From Agapetus fuscipes (Eukaryota; Arthropoda; Insecta; Trichoptera; Glossosomatidae): 64,000 bases of DNA. The stretch is from the NCBI GenBank assembly GCA_951799405.1, contig CATOGX010000090.1, positions 18,974 to 82,973 of the forward strand, read 5' to 3'. A model generated the notes under the pieces. It was not told where the DNA came from. It saw only the letters and a program-made list of their open reading frames with translations, and searched no databases. A program made the translations under genes and the position numbers. Below, piece after piece: positions 1-10,207 of this stretch. Numbering within the stretch: the stretch's first letter is position 1; the number at the start of each line of letters is the position of its first letter.

Positions 1-240
1 GAGATGATAGACTCGTTGGTGGGGTCGATCCGTGAAATGGTTTTGTCATTTTTCAACGATGCTCCGCCGTCCATTTTGCCGATCAGCTGGAGAGAGAAGC
101 CCGCCATCGAGGGCGCCATCTTTAAGTACGCAAACGCCATCATCAATCTGAATCTGAAAGAGAAGAAACGAAAGAGAAGACTGACGCACAGATTGAAGAT
201 GTTTTTCACCGGAAAATTCAAGAAGAAACGATATATTTGA
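1..240 (+). CDS. Hypothetical small protein, C-terminal part (arm A copy)
   Basis: Open from the window edge to a TGA stop at 238-240. It is the same protein as the arm B copy at 41907-42224, but its N-terminus lies outside the window. The visible part ends in a strongly basic tail rich in K and R. I do not recognise the family. The downstream 3' region is AT-rich with AATAAA-like sequences near 597-602. Confidence 0.4.
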   Translation, partial: EMIDSLVGSIREMVLSFFNDAPPSILPISWREKPAIEGAIFKYANAIINLNLKEKKRKRRLTHRLKMFFTGKFKKKRYI

Positions 241-1049
241 AGTAAAAAAAAAAAATATTGTACAATGGTTACAGTTGGTTATTTTTTTTTTACATTTTTT
301 TTTCAAAATCATGCATTTTTCATTGACTTTCCATAGACAAACAAAATTGTGACATCCCACGACTACGTTGCTTGTGAAAAGACAAAAAAATATATTGTTA
401 TTGGTTCGCAAGGACTCTAACAATGTTATTCACAAAGCATTTGATCCACAGCCAATCCATGGATCATCGTTTTTTTTGTTGTATGGAAAATTCACGTTAG
501 ATGGCAGTTGAGAAACAGATTTGCTTTATGTGAAAAATACCGTAAACCTATGTAATTTGTGTCGATTCCATGAAATATGTTTTTAACGAAATGTACAAAT
601 AAATGGTGTATAATTATTTTCTATCAGGAATAAAAAAAAATACATAAAAATATTGTTTCCACTGAAACCCGATTAAAAAAAGTTTTCGTATTCATCGGTA
701 GGTATATAACAATATATTGTCCACTTTCAGTGAATCACATAACAGCCATATTAACGAGTATTATTAAAAAGTAAAGTCGGAATCAAACGAAAGAACACGA
801 GTCATCTATCAGAAATATTTGAAAATGGAACACTGCTGGGTAAGTTTCGAAAAACAAACCTAAGAAACTCTTGTCAACAAAATGGCATGGAAAAATTAAA
901 TGTCACGTCATTTAGGTAGTGTAAAAGCTGGCTTATAATTTGCTAACTTTTGTCATAGACCTGTACCTGTACCTGTAGTATGAGTTTTTTCACAATACCC
1001 GAGGTAATGAGTATTTGAGAAAAATATACCTATGTGAACATGAAAAGTA
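241..1049. other. AT-rich non-coding flank of arm A
   Basis: Downstream of the small ORF. It contains A/T runs and CTGTACCTGTACCTGTA near 958-976. No gene is seen. It matches arm B at about 41119-41906, where it is continuous with the empty insertion site. Confidence 0.6.
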
Positions 1050-1234
1050 TAATCTATAATCTATAATCTAAGTTGCAAGGATATATTCATTTAAAGCTTT
1101 CAGATGTAAGCCCACAAACCAACAAGTGTAGTTCGCGCTTACAAATGCTGAATGTGTACTTACAAATAAAATCCAAACCTCAAATGAACATAAGCCCCAC
1201 AACTTTTGCCGACCTTCCCTGAAACAGGGGTGAC

Positions 1235-1819
1235 TGGTGACGCATGAATAGCGTCATCTATTTTTAATTTTAATTAATAGTCTAAGAAGCGAATTTCATG
1301 TTGGACTTTCACAATCTGAAAAAAGTGCGGATAAAATTCGCAAGATGTCGGTATGAACTTTTTTGACATCCAACGTGAAATCTCAAGATTTGAAGACTTC
1401 CGCTTCTGTCGTCTTCACAAGTAGACACGTTTTGATATGTCTCGCGAGCGATTTGAAATTTACCGTTAAAAAATCTGTGAGTGAGTGGGATTTGTTTTAC
1501 ATATAACTTGCAAGTGTGGCAGTTCGTGAACAGAGCTCATCTCCATAGGATCCAGAGAAACGAGCATCATCTTGGACCAGAGCACAATTTGAGGTGAGTG
1601 TTGTCCTTTTGATTTTCGCTTCTTTGGTACGGGAAAGTCGTCCAAAATTGAAAGCCACCTACTGAAGGTCGGTTTGTTCGAGGGAGAAAATATCTAGGCA
1701 GTAGTTCTAGAATTTTCATATCCCTCATTTGGAGAATACGTTACAGTTTCTCCACTTTGCTTTTTTTGTATTTTATATACATACCCCCTGAGGGGCAAAA
1801 CTTACAACTTGCCTCCCCA
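1235..1819 (+). repeat. BEL/Pao 5' LTR
   Basis: 585 bp. The first about 430 bp is nearly identical to the 3' LTR, with one difference noticed near 1344. From about 1670 onward the two LTRs differ heavily, including small indels, until the shared end around 1780-1819. Confidence 0.92.
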
Positions 1820-1820
1820 T

Positions 1821-1836
1821 TGATCCTTCGAACCCC
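1821..1836 (+). promoter_or_regulatory. Candidate primer-binding site of the BEL/Pao element
   Basis: TGATCCTTCGAACCCC begins one base after the 5' LTR. Its complement resembles a tRNA 3' end including the T-loop GGTTCGA. A similar second block (TGGTCCTTCGTAACC) follows at 1840-1854. The tRNA species was not determined. Confidence 0.55.
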
Positions 1837-2381
1837 ATTTGGTCCTTCGTAACCTTATCGAAACCAGAATGGTTGACATGAAACGGATATTCAAGGATAC
1901 TGTGTCGATAGTTAATTGTTAAGAACATAATATTATATGCCTTTGTATTAGAATCTATATTCTAGCATGATTTATATTCTGTACAAAAATTAACGAGTGT
2001 CATATATTCTACTGTATGTAGGTAGTTATTTTTTTAATAAGTGTTGAATACACAGTAGGTACATATATTTGTTGGTGCGAAATTTATAGTTTTAATGATA
2101 CCTATCCATTAGAGATTAGGTATTCATACAGCTGAGCATTGTCTACAGGTACCTACCTACCTTTGTTTATATTTTTATATAAATGTCATTACAAGTTTGT
2201 TATTGTTTTTTTTTTCCATTAGTAAATAAACTATCTGGAGAAAGTAAATATTGTGATACATACTGACATAAAATAAATTCAACTTTGAGGCAAATCGATT
2301 TCTTCTTTCAGAACTGAAAGTAGGTTTTTTCGATTTTGTTACCGTTTCTTCATTTTTTATTGTTTATTTTAAATAGTAAAC

Positions 2382-5300
2382 ATGGCGGATGCTTTAACAA
2401 GAACTTTGGTTATATTGAAAGAGAAACAAAAGGTTTATTTTGAAAGAATAAATAATTTATATAAACTAGGAAAAAATGTTTCTAATTTTGCATCCAGAGA
2501 GAATAGTAATTTTTTATCGGCTTCCAAGGATGCAGGAAGCTGGGTTAAAAAGTACGAAGATTTGATAGATCAAATAAATGCACTTTCTTTAGAGATAGAC
2601 CCAGAGGCAAAGGTAAATTATCAATCACTTATGGCCTTTGAAGAACTTTATAGTAAAATAATGGATGTTAGGGAAAGAATTTTAAAAACCGAAACACCAC
2701 ATGTATCGACTCAAAGTGGGCCTAGATATGAGGTAAAATTACCGCCCATACAAATTCCTTTGTTTGATGGGAATCCAAAGAATTGGTCACGATTTTTTGA
2801 ATCCTTTAAGGCAAACGTCCATCTAAATACAGGGTTGTCAGACGCCCAAAGAGTGCAATATTTAACAGGCAACTTGACGGGAAAGGCAGCGAGCATATTT
2901 TCGGGAATTGTACCGTCAGCGGAAACCTATAACGTGGTCTGGGACAGTCTTGTTAAAAAATATCAGGATAAACGTGCGCTAGGAACATATTACATAAATA
3001 ATATCCTTGATTTAAAGAAGGCCGATCACACGGCTGCCTGTCTTGATGGCTTTATTGAGAAGTATGCCGCTTCCATTGCAGCATTAAAACAATTAGGTAT
3101 TACAGATGTGGGAGATTTTCTTTTATTTAATTGCGCTTTGCGTAAATTGAATTCGTCTACAGTTATGGCCTTCGAGCTTTCGCTGAAAGACATCGAAATA
3201 CCTTCTTGTCAGAATCTTATCAGTTTTGTTCAACATCAGGTCAAAATTTTGGAAAGATCGCACGTAAATGAATCGAAGTCGGTTTCCGAAGCTTGCCATT
3301 CGAATACACGCGTGAGGAATAATACGACAAAATCTGTGAGTGGTCGTGCGTTCCTCGCAAGTGGTAGAGTGTCTACTGGGGACACTCTCTTTTGCGTTTT
3401 GTGTAAACGAAACGACCATAATAAATTACATAAATGTGTGAAATTTAAGAGCTATTCTCCTAAGGAAAGGTATGAATTTATTAAATCAAAACGGGGTTGC
3501 GTTCGTTGTTTGAGTGTTGCCCACTGGTCTCATTGTACTGAGACAGGAACTTGTCAAATTTGTAATAAGGGACATCACACCCTTCTGCATTTTGACGACA
3601 AGGAGAATAAGGCCAGACGAGTAGTCAAGAATGCTGAGCAGGGACATCAGCTGTCGCACTCAGGTGATGATATGCAAGGGTCGGGTGTACCCTCGGTTTC
3701 TTTAAGTGCAAATGCTCGGGTGAATGCGAGCACGGTGCTGTTGGCTACGGCACAGGTTTTTGCCTGGTCAAATTGCAAGAAAAATAAGATGATAGTTAGA
3801 TGTCTTGTTGATAATGGTTCTCAAAACCATTTGATAACATTAGAATGTTGTAGAAATATGAATTTACATATTGTTCCTCTAAATAATTCAGTAATTAGAG
3901 GAATCGGTCTTTCTGCACGACCGATACATGGATGTGTCAATTTTGAAATACAATCGAGGTACAATCCTCAAAATACTTACAAGGTTAACGCGTTTGTGGT
4001 GGATCATATCACCGATCAGTTACCTTCTAGGTACATTGATAACAGTGATATGACTTATTTAAAGGACATTTCAATGGCTGATTTATCCTGGAATGTCCCT
4101 GGTGTAGTAGACATTGTGTTGGGAGCACAACTATTCCCTTTTATTTATTTGGGAAAAATGATAGAGTCAAAGTCGAAAGCGCCACCTGCAGTATTGACGT
4201 CCTTTGGCTATGTATTGATGGGAGATTGTCCAAAGAGTGTTTCGGCTGCAGACAGTTGTCACGAATCTTTTTCTGCATTGGCTGTAAAGGATGCGGATTT
4301 ATTATTACACAAGTTCTGGGAGTTGGAAGAAATCCCAGTGAAAAAGTTCTTAAGTCCAGATGAGACAGCGTGCGAAAACTCCTTTGTATCTTCTGTGATT
4401 AAAGACGAGGTAGGTCGTTACTCTGTTGCTCTACCCTTTTGTGCTGATCCTGAAAATTTGGGCAACTCACGAAATACTGCATATCGGCGTTTCTTGTTAT
4501 TAGAAAGAAAGTTTAAGCAGTTACCGAGTCTGCAGGAGAATTATAATTCGGTAATAAATGACTACATTCAAAAGGGATATCTCTCTGAAGTGGCAGAGTC
4601 AGATATTGGTGAACATGGATATTATATTCCTCACCACGCTGTAGTGCGTCAAGACAAACCTATGCCTCGCATTGTTTTAGATGCTAGTGCGAAAACGCAT
4701 ACTGGGTTGTCACTCAATGATGTACTACATTCAGGGCCAAATTTACAGGCTGATTTGTTTCTCCTTTTATTAGATTTTAGGCTGTTTCCTGTCGCGATGA
4801 CAGCAGATGTACAGCAGATGTATTTGCAGGTTGGTGTATTTGTTGACCACCGTAGATATTTGAGAATATTATTTCGTTTTTCTGAAAAGGAGAAAGTTCG
4901 AACCTTTCAATTTAATAGGGTTCCATTTGGATTAAAGTGTAGTCCTTTCTTGGCCATGCGATCTGTGCGTCAGTTAGCATCGGACATGGCTGAACATTTT
5001 CCGGAAGCCGCCAAAGTAGCTGGAGCTAGGTTTTATATGGATGACCTGGTTCAGTCTGTGGCAGATGAGGCTTCGGCTGTTTCTCTGGCAAAAGATCTCG
5101 TAGCTTTGTTCAAGTATGGTGGCATGGATCTGGTAAAATGGTCAAGCAATTCATCTTATTTATTAAATAGTCTTCCTAACTCACATAGAGGTTCCATAAA
5201 ATTTGATGATGATAAAGGCGTAACTCTAAAAGTATTAGGGTTGTCTTGGGATCCAGTTAAGGATAATTTCTTCTTTACTTCGAATGACTCTCAGCAAAAA

Positions 5301-6392
5301 TGCACGAAGCGATCTATTTTGTCAGTTGTAGCTCGTTTGTTTGATGTTTTGGGCTTAGTCGCACCAGTTATACTGGCTGCAAAGCTTCTCATCAAAGAGC
5401 TATGGCGTGCCAACATCGGTTGGGATGACTCTCCGCCTGATGCTATAATTCGACGTTTTTCGAGTATAACACAAGAACTTCCGTTGCTCGCTACTTTAAA
5501 AATTCCTAGGCACATCGGTGTGACTAGCTCAACCAAAGTATTATTAGTAGGTTTTTGTGATGCTAGTCTGAATGGTTACGGTTGTGTTATATATGTACAT
5601 ACAACTGACATGGATGGAAATATATCTGTCAGGTTGTTGTGCTCAAAATCTAAGGTATCTCCCACCAAGATTACGACATTAGCACGTTTAGAGTTGTGCG
5701 CTGCTGTTTTATTGTCAAAGATGTTAAAACTTGTGATCGAGATGTATCGTGATCGGATTCATATAACTGATGTATATGCTTTTTCTGATTCAACGATTGC
5801 GTTGGCTTGGATTTGCTCTTCTCCACATCGTTGGTCAATTTTTGTAGGAAATAGAGTCGCTCAGTGTCAGGAGAATTTACCCCCTCAGAACTTTTATCAC
5901 ATCTCAGGGGACGAGAACCCAAGTGACTGTGTTTCACGTGGTATGTTACCATCTCAATTAATTTCTCATAGTTTATGGTGGAATGGTCCACTGTGGCTTC
6001 AACGCCCTTCGGATGAATGGCCGATTAAAAAATTCTCCTCGTCCGATGCGTTAGAAATTCCTGAACAGGCAACTGTACTGACAGCCATTGTAGTACATGC
6101 CGACTCTATGATTTTATATGACTTAGCACAACGAACTTCTTCGTGGAATAAATTAATTCGAATTACAGTTTACATCCTTCGCTTTATAAATAAATTTAGA
6201 TCACTGTTGCATTTTATTGAATGCATGTCCCATGCTACGCATGAGGACGCTCCTCCTTTGTCCTGGCCTCTGGGAATCATCACCAAGGTTTTCCCTGGGG
6301 ATGATGGCGTGATTCGAGTAGCCACAGTAAAGACTGAGCAAGGTTTTTACAAACGTCCGGTCGTCAAACTCTACCCATTGCCGACACAATAG
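2382..6392 (+). CDS. BEL/Pao Gag-Pol polyprotein lacking integrase
   Basis: A 1336-residue uninterrupted ORF. Order of domains: N-terminal coiled region and a DUF1759-type Gag block (about residues 120-270, with LPPIQIPLFDGNP); cysteine/histidine zinc-knuckle-like region (about 337-405); a DUF1758-type retropepsin with active-site motif DNGS at about 477-480; reverse transcriptase with YMDD at about 885-888; RNase H (about 1045-1190, starting GFCDAS). After about residue 1275 the sequence jumps straight into the end of the C-terminal DUF5641-type domain (PPLSWPLG ... RPVVKLYPLP). The H2C2 zinc-binding and catalytic core of integrase are absent. The reading frame is kept across the junction near 6200-6240. 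Protease, RT and RNase H motifs look intact, so the ORF could still make particles and cDNA but not integrate by itself. Confidence 0.93.
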   Translation: MADALTRTLVILKEKQKVYFERINNLYKLGKNVSNFASRENSNFLSASKDAGSWVKKYEDLIDQINALSLEIDPEAKVNYQSLMAFEELYSKIMDVRERILKTETPHVSTQSGPRYEVKLPPIQIPLFDGNPKNWSRFFESFKANVHLNTGLSDAQRVQYLTGNLTGKAASIFSGIVPSAETYNVVWDSLVKKYQDKRALGTYYINNILDLKKADHTAACLDGFIEKYAASIAALKQLGITDVGDFLLFNCALRKLNSSTVMAFELSLKDIEIPSCQNLISFVQHQVKILERSHVNESKSVSEACHSNTRVRNNTTKSVSGRAFLASGRVSTGDTLFCVLCKRNDHNKLHKCVKFKSYSPKERYEFIKSKRGCVRCLSVAHWSHCTETGTCQICNKGHHTLLHFDDKENKARRVVKNAEQGHQLSHSGDDMQGSGVPSVSLSANARVNASTVLLATAQVFAWSNCKKNKMIVRCLVDNGSQNHLITLECCRNMNLHIVPLNNSVIRGIGLSARPIHGCVNFEIQSRYNPQNTYKVNAFVVDHITDQLPSRYIDNSDMTYLKDISMADLSWNVPGVVDIVLGAQLFPFIYLGKMIESKSKAPPAVLTSFGYVLMGDCPKSVSAADSCHESFSALAVKDADLLLHKFWELEEIPVKKFLSPDETACENSFVSSVIKDEVGRYSVALPFCADPENLGNSRNTAYRRFLLLERKFKQLPSLQENYNSVINDYIQKGYLSEVAESDIGEHGYYIPHHAVVRQDKPMPRIVLDASAKTHTGLSLNDVLHSGPNLQADLFLLLLDFRLFPVAMTADVQQMYLQVGVFVDHRRYLRILFRFSEKEKVRTFQFNRVPFGLKCSPFLAMRSVRQLASDMAEHFPEAAKVAGARFYMDDLVQSVADEASAVSLAKDLVALFKYGGMDLVKWSSNSSYLLNSLPNSHRGSIKFDDDKGVTLKVLGLSWDPVKDNFFFTSNDSQQKCTKRSILSVVARLFDVLGLVAPVILAAKLLIKELWRANIGWDDSPPDAIIRRFSSITQELPLLATLKIPRHIGVTSSTKVLLVGFCDASLNGYGCVIYVHTTDMDGNISVRLLCSKSKVSPTKITTLARLELCAAVLLSKMLKLVIEMYRDRIHITDVYAFSDSTIALAWICSSPHRWSIFVGNRVAQCQENLPPQNFYHISGDENPSDCVSRGMLPSQLISHSLWWNGPLWLQRPSDEWPIKKFSSSDALEIPEQATVLTAIVVHADSMILYDLAQRTSSWNKLIRITVYILRFINKFRSLLHFIECMSHATHEDAPPLSWPLGIITKVFPGDDGVIRVATVKTEQGFYKRPVVKLYPLPTQ

Positions 6393-6724
6393 ATTACTAT
6401 TTAATTTCGTCTACTGAGTTAGTAGATCTCTACCATTGTACATATTTACCATGTTTAGAATTAATCTTATGCTTTACTACTAAGCTTATCTGTTAGAACA
6501 TGTTAAATCTAGCTTATTATATTGGCTTAAGTATTTTTGTGTCTAACCGGCTTACTTGTAGGCATACTTATTATATTAATTATATTAAGTTTCTCTAGTT
6601 TAAGATTTTCAAACATTGATTGTAATTATACCTATGTATCATTTCTCGAATATTGTTTGTAAAAATCGACATGGTTTCTTTGAATATCTGGTTTGTGTTG
6701 CAAAGCTTTTAACTTTAAGTCTTT

Positions 6725-6739
6725 GCAAAGGGGGGTGTA
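6725..6739 (+). promoter_or_regulatory. Polypurine tract of the BEL/Pao element
   Basis: GCAAAGGGGGGTGTA lies directly upstream of the 3' LTR, in the position used to prime plus-strand synthesis. Confidence 0.65.
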
Positions 6740-7326
6740 TGGTGACGCATGAATAGCGTCATCTATTTTTAATTTTAATTAATAGTCTAAGAAGCGAATT
6801 TCATGTTGGACTTTCACAATCTGAAAAAAGTGCGGATAAAAATCGCAAGATGTCGGTATGAACTTTTTTGACATCCAACGTGAAATCTCAAGATTTGAAG
6901 ACTTCCGCTTCTGTCGTCTTCACAAGTAGACACGTTTTGATATGTCTCGCGAGCGATTTGAAATTTACCGTTAAAAAATCTGTGAGTGAGTGGGATTTGT
7001 TTTACATATAACTTGCAAGTGTGGCAGTTCGTGAACAGAGCTCATCTCCATAGGATCCAGAGAAACGAGCATCATCTTGGACCAGAGCACAATTTGAGGT
7101 GAGTGTTGTCCTTTTGATTTTCGCTTCTTTGGTACGGGAAAGTCGTCCAAAATTGAAAGCCACCTACTGAAGGTTGGCTTTTGTTTGCGAGAGAAATACC
7201 ATAGGCACTAGATCTAGGTATTTCATATCTCGCATTGGAGAATACGTAACAGTTTCTCCATTTGTTCTTTTTTTGTATTTTATATACATCCCCCCTGAGG
7301 GGCAAAACTTACACCTTGCCCCTCCA
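6740..7326 (+). repeat. BEL/Pao 3' LTR
   Basis: 587 bp, starting TGGTGACGC after a purine-rich tract and ending CCTCCA directly before the second GGTGAC duplication. The distal about 150 bp is a different sequence variant from that in the 5' LTR. Confidence 0.92.
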
Positions 7327-7514
7327 GGTGACATTGGCAAAGTGAACCATTTTTTACAGTATGGGTGGTCAGCCTCATACCAACCTATAAGTCAAGGAAT
7401 ATGAATAAAAAATTACATTTAAATATATAAAAGAACAAAACCTTACAAAGAAATCTATACAAAAAAAGTCAGAAATTTCCTATGCAAAAAATGTAGCAAA
7501 TGAATACACCAACA

Positions 7515-7935
7515 TTAAAAATCACCATTGCAGATTAGCCGCCACTTCTTCCTGTCCTTGCACACTTCTTTCATTTCATCCAGAGTCATAACCTTTTTCA
7601 TGCAAGTCCTCCTTTTATTATGACTCTGGATATCCCATTCATTCGCTATTTCAGAAATTTGATCCATCCATACTTTTCTCGGTCTTCCTCTACCACGACA
7701 TCCATCTATTTTAGCAACATATACTTTCTTCGTCAATCTTTCATCACTCATTCTCTCCATATGCCCGAACCATATTAACATACTTCTTTTAATCTTCACT
7801 TTCACACTTTCCCTTACACCACATTCTTCTCTTACAAAATCATTCCTCACCCTGTCACTTCGTTTTTTCCCAATCATACTTCTTAGATAGTCCATTTCTA
7901 CTGTATGGACTTTACTAATTTCCCTTTCACTCACC
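7515..7935 (-). pseudogene. LINE reverse transcriptase C-terminal fragment
   Basis: The minus-strand frame carries the end of a LINE ORF: a SKVHTVEMDYLRSMIGKKR block, then GHMERM, RGRGRPRKVWMD and KDRKKWRLICN. These are typical for the region after the RT catalytic domain in many insect LINEs. The open frame extends upstream of 7935 into flanking DNA by chance. The catalytic domain is missing through 5' truncation. Confidence 0.8.
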
Positions 7936-8170
7936 GAAAAGTACCTCTGGCAAAACAAGTTTCGCAATTTGTGGATTGAATTATTCTTCACTAAGGGACT
8001 GAAAGAGAACGGGTGTTCCTAATTTTATTTTTTCTCAGCTGGCAAACGTCATAGGTCTTTGATGTTAGGATTTTGTGACGAATACGTTGGTATGAGGCTG
8101 ACCCATCACGTACCAGTTTTACTTTTAAGGTGGTAAAAATTACTTTAAAATTATTTTAGTCTGTGATAGA

Positions 8171-8712
8171 CACATGCATAAGTTGCAAAGATATGCAACA
8201 TTGGGGATTCACATTACATGCATTTTCACAAGCAGACACGTGCAAGTTCGCGCCTGTGCATGCCGCATGTGAGCTTACAACATGAAAAACCAAATCTCAA
8301 ATGGACATACACCCTGCAACTCTTGCCGACCTTCCCTGAAACAGGGGTGACATTGGCAAAGTGAACCATTTTCTACAGCATGGGTGGTCAGCCGCATACC
8401 AACCTCTATAAGTCAAGGAACATACGCAAAAAATAACATTTTAGACAAAAACATTTAAATCGAATACAAAATTCCAATTTAAAATTTACAAAAATTTGGA
8501 AAACTTGAGAAACCCTAACCATAGCCGCCAGCATTATAGATCAACCGCCATTTATTTCTGTCCTAACATACTTCTTTCATTTCATCCAGAGTCATAACCT
8601 TTCTCATACAAAGCTCTCCTTTTATTATGACTCTGGATATTCCATTCATTCGCAATTTCGGAAATTTGGTCCGTCCATACCTTTCTCGGTCTTCCTCTAC
8701 CGCGACATCTAT
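8171..8712 (-). mobile_element. 5'-truncated LINE copy (same family as 1050-7935)
   Basis: On the minus strand, RT C-terminal codons (about 8530-8712) are followed by the 3' UTR unit and end near 8171. The protein frame is damaged. The arm B counterpart is 40326-40866 on the plus strand. Its truncated 5' end abuts an L2-like LINE fragment at 8713. Confidence 0.8.
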
Positions 8713-9220
8713 AGATTAGTTGTTTTACATTCATAGTTGCTCATATTCGGGATACCCAAATTCGCTCCCATCACTCCGCTGTTAAAAACACTACATTGGC
8801 TTCGTTTCCCGGAGAGGGTGGTCTACCGTGTTTGTGTGATGGTATATAAAGGCATCAATGGCTTGGCTCCACCTTATCTGACTGACATGATGTTGCCTGT
8901 TGAGATGGGTGTAAGGAGGTAGACACTCAGATCCACGGGCGATGGAGCAGTCAATGTGGTTCAGCCACGCCGTCAGATTCGTACAAATTTCGGAGACCGC
9001 GCTTTCCGTGTTGCGGGTCCGGTGGAGTAGAACAGACTGCCACCCGGAGTGAAGAACTCCAAATCTGTGTGTGTATTTCGCGAAGCACTCAAGACACACC
9101 TTTTTAGAAAGTGTTATCTATGATCGGAGAGAACGCTTGAGGTGTGACACACACAAAAACGGCGCTCTCTTATCATTTGTAATTTAAAATAAATTAGCCT
9201 GATATTATTATTATTATTAT
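8713..9220 (+). pseudogene. L2/CR1-like LINE RT C-terminal fragment
   Basis: The plus strand encodes the region LLKTLHWL ... INGLAPPYLTDMM and, after an in-frame TAG near 8922, continues with FGDRAFRVAGP. These are hallmarks of the post-catalytic end of L2/CR1-type LINEs. It ends in (ATT)n at about 9205-9222, a typical 3' tail. The arm B copy (39840-40325, minus) has a sense codon where arm A has the stop. Confidence 0.75.
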
Positions 9221-9459
9221 TGCGCCTACATGTTGACCTTTGACCCTACTGGACATTTCCACATAAACATCACATAGTAAATAATGGTTAGGTACATGGT
9301 AATACTATATAGTACATGACATTATATACGTGGTAGTCATTTGCGTTTATTGCTAGTACAGGTAGGTGCTCCGCCATGACAGGCGGATCGATGGGCGAAC
9401 CCACAAACAAAGTATTTTTAACTCAACACATACAAATTCATATCCCCGACCATTCTACA

Positions 9460-9740
9460 TCTATCTATAATCTATAATCTATGTAAGTTGCAAGGACATA
9501 TTCATTCAAAGCTCTCAGATGTATGCCCACAAACAAACACGTGTAGTTCGCGCTTACAAATGCTGATTGTGTACTTACAAATAAAATCCAAACCTCAAAT
9601 GAACATAAGCCCCACAACTTTTACCGACCTTCCCTGAAACAGGGGTGACATTGGCAAAGTGAACCATTTGTTACAGTATGGGTGGTCAGCCTCATACCAA
9701 CCTATAAGTCAAGGAATAATAATATAAGTATGGAACATCA
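9460..9740 (-). mobile_element. LINE 3'-unit copy, minus strand
   Basis: Carries the conserved unit (CCTTGACTTATAGG ... TTGCAACTTAGATTATAG on the minus strand). It has no RT codons and lies head to head with the plus-strand copy at 9752. Mirrored at 39318-39570. Confidence 0.8.
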
Positions 9741-9751
9741 TCATCCAAAAT

Positions 9752-10205
9752 CATAATAAAAGAAGAGCCTGTGTGAAGAAGGTTATGACTGTGGAGGAAA
9801 TGAAATAAGGACAGAAAGAAATGGCGGTTGATCTGTAATGTTGGCGGCTAGGGTTTATTAAATTGTGAATTGGTTTTCCGTTTAAGTTTGATGTCCATAC
9901 ATATTATTATTTATTGATTTAAAAATGTCATTTGTCGTGTATGTTCCTTGACTTATAGGTTGGTATGCGGCTGACCACCCATGCTGTATAAATGGTTCAC
10001 TTTGCCAATGTCACCCCTGTTTCAAGGAAGGACGGCAAGAGTTGTAGGGTGTATGTCCATTTGAGATTTGGTTTTTATGTTGTAGGTTCACATGCGGCAT
10101 GTGCAAGCGCGAACTTGTACGTGTGTGGTTGTGAAAATGCATGTAATGTGAATCTTAAATGTAACATATATTTGCAACTTAGATTAGATTAGTTTTATTA
10201 GATTA
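9752..10205 (+). mobile_element. 5'-truncated LINE copy, plus strand
   Basis: Starts in the last codons of the RT ORF (sequence encoding CVKKVMTVEEM-like residues, frame broken), then 3' UTR and unit, ending in TTAGATTAGATTAG. Mirrored at 38830-39300. Confidence 0.8.
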
Positions 10206-10207
10206 GA

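Larger units (their letters stand above)
1235..7326 (+). mobile_element. BEL/Pao LTR retrotransposon, integrase-less
   Basis: Two LTRs of 585 and 587 bp flank an internal region with one long ORF. The target-site duplication GGTGAC is at 1229-1234 and 7327-7332; it splits the LINE 3' UTR sequence that is intact in other copies in the window. LTRs begin TGGTGACGC and end in CCA. The ORF is characteristic of BEL/Pao but has lost the integrase region, so mobility would need a partner element. The element is absent from arm B together with its LINE host. Confidence 0.95.
1050..7935 (-). mobile_element. 5'-truncated non-LTR retrotransposon copy, interrupted by BEL/Pao
   Basis: On the minus strand this copy starts at 7935 with the end of a reverse transcriptase ORF, continues through a 3' UTR and ends at 1050 in repeats of GATTATA. 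It is flanked by an 8-bp target-site duplication GAAAAGTA (1042-1049 and 7936-7943). Arm B has a single GAAAAGTA at the same place (about 41100-41107), so this is a true insertion. A BEL/Pao element later inserted into its 3' UTR (1235-7326). Without that, the LINE copy is about 0.8 kb. The clade is uncertain; the C-terminal motif resembles RTE-like and related LINEs. Confidence 0.9.

Noticed and set aside
46..423. 125-residue ORF, identical in both arms
   Set aside because: It is antisense to the small-protein candidate, has poly-F/K tracts from A/T runs, and its identity reflects the low divergence of the arms.
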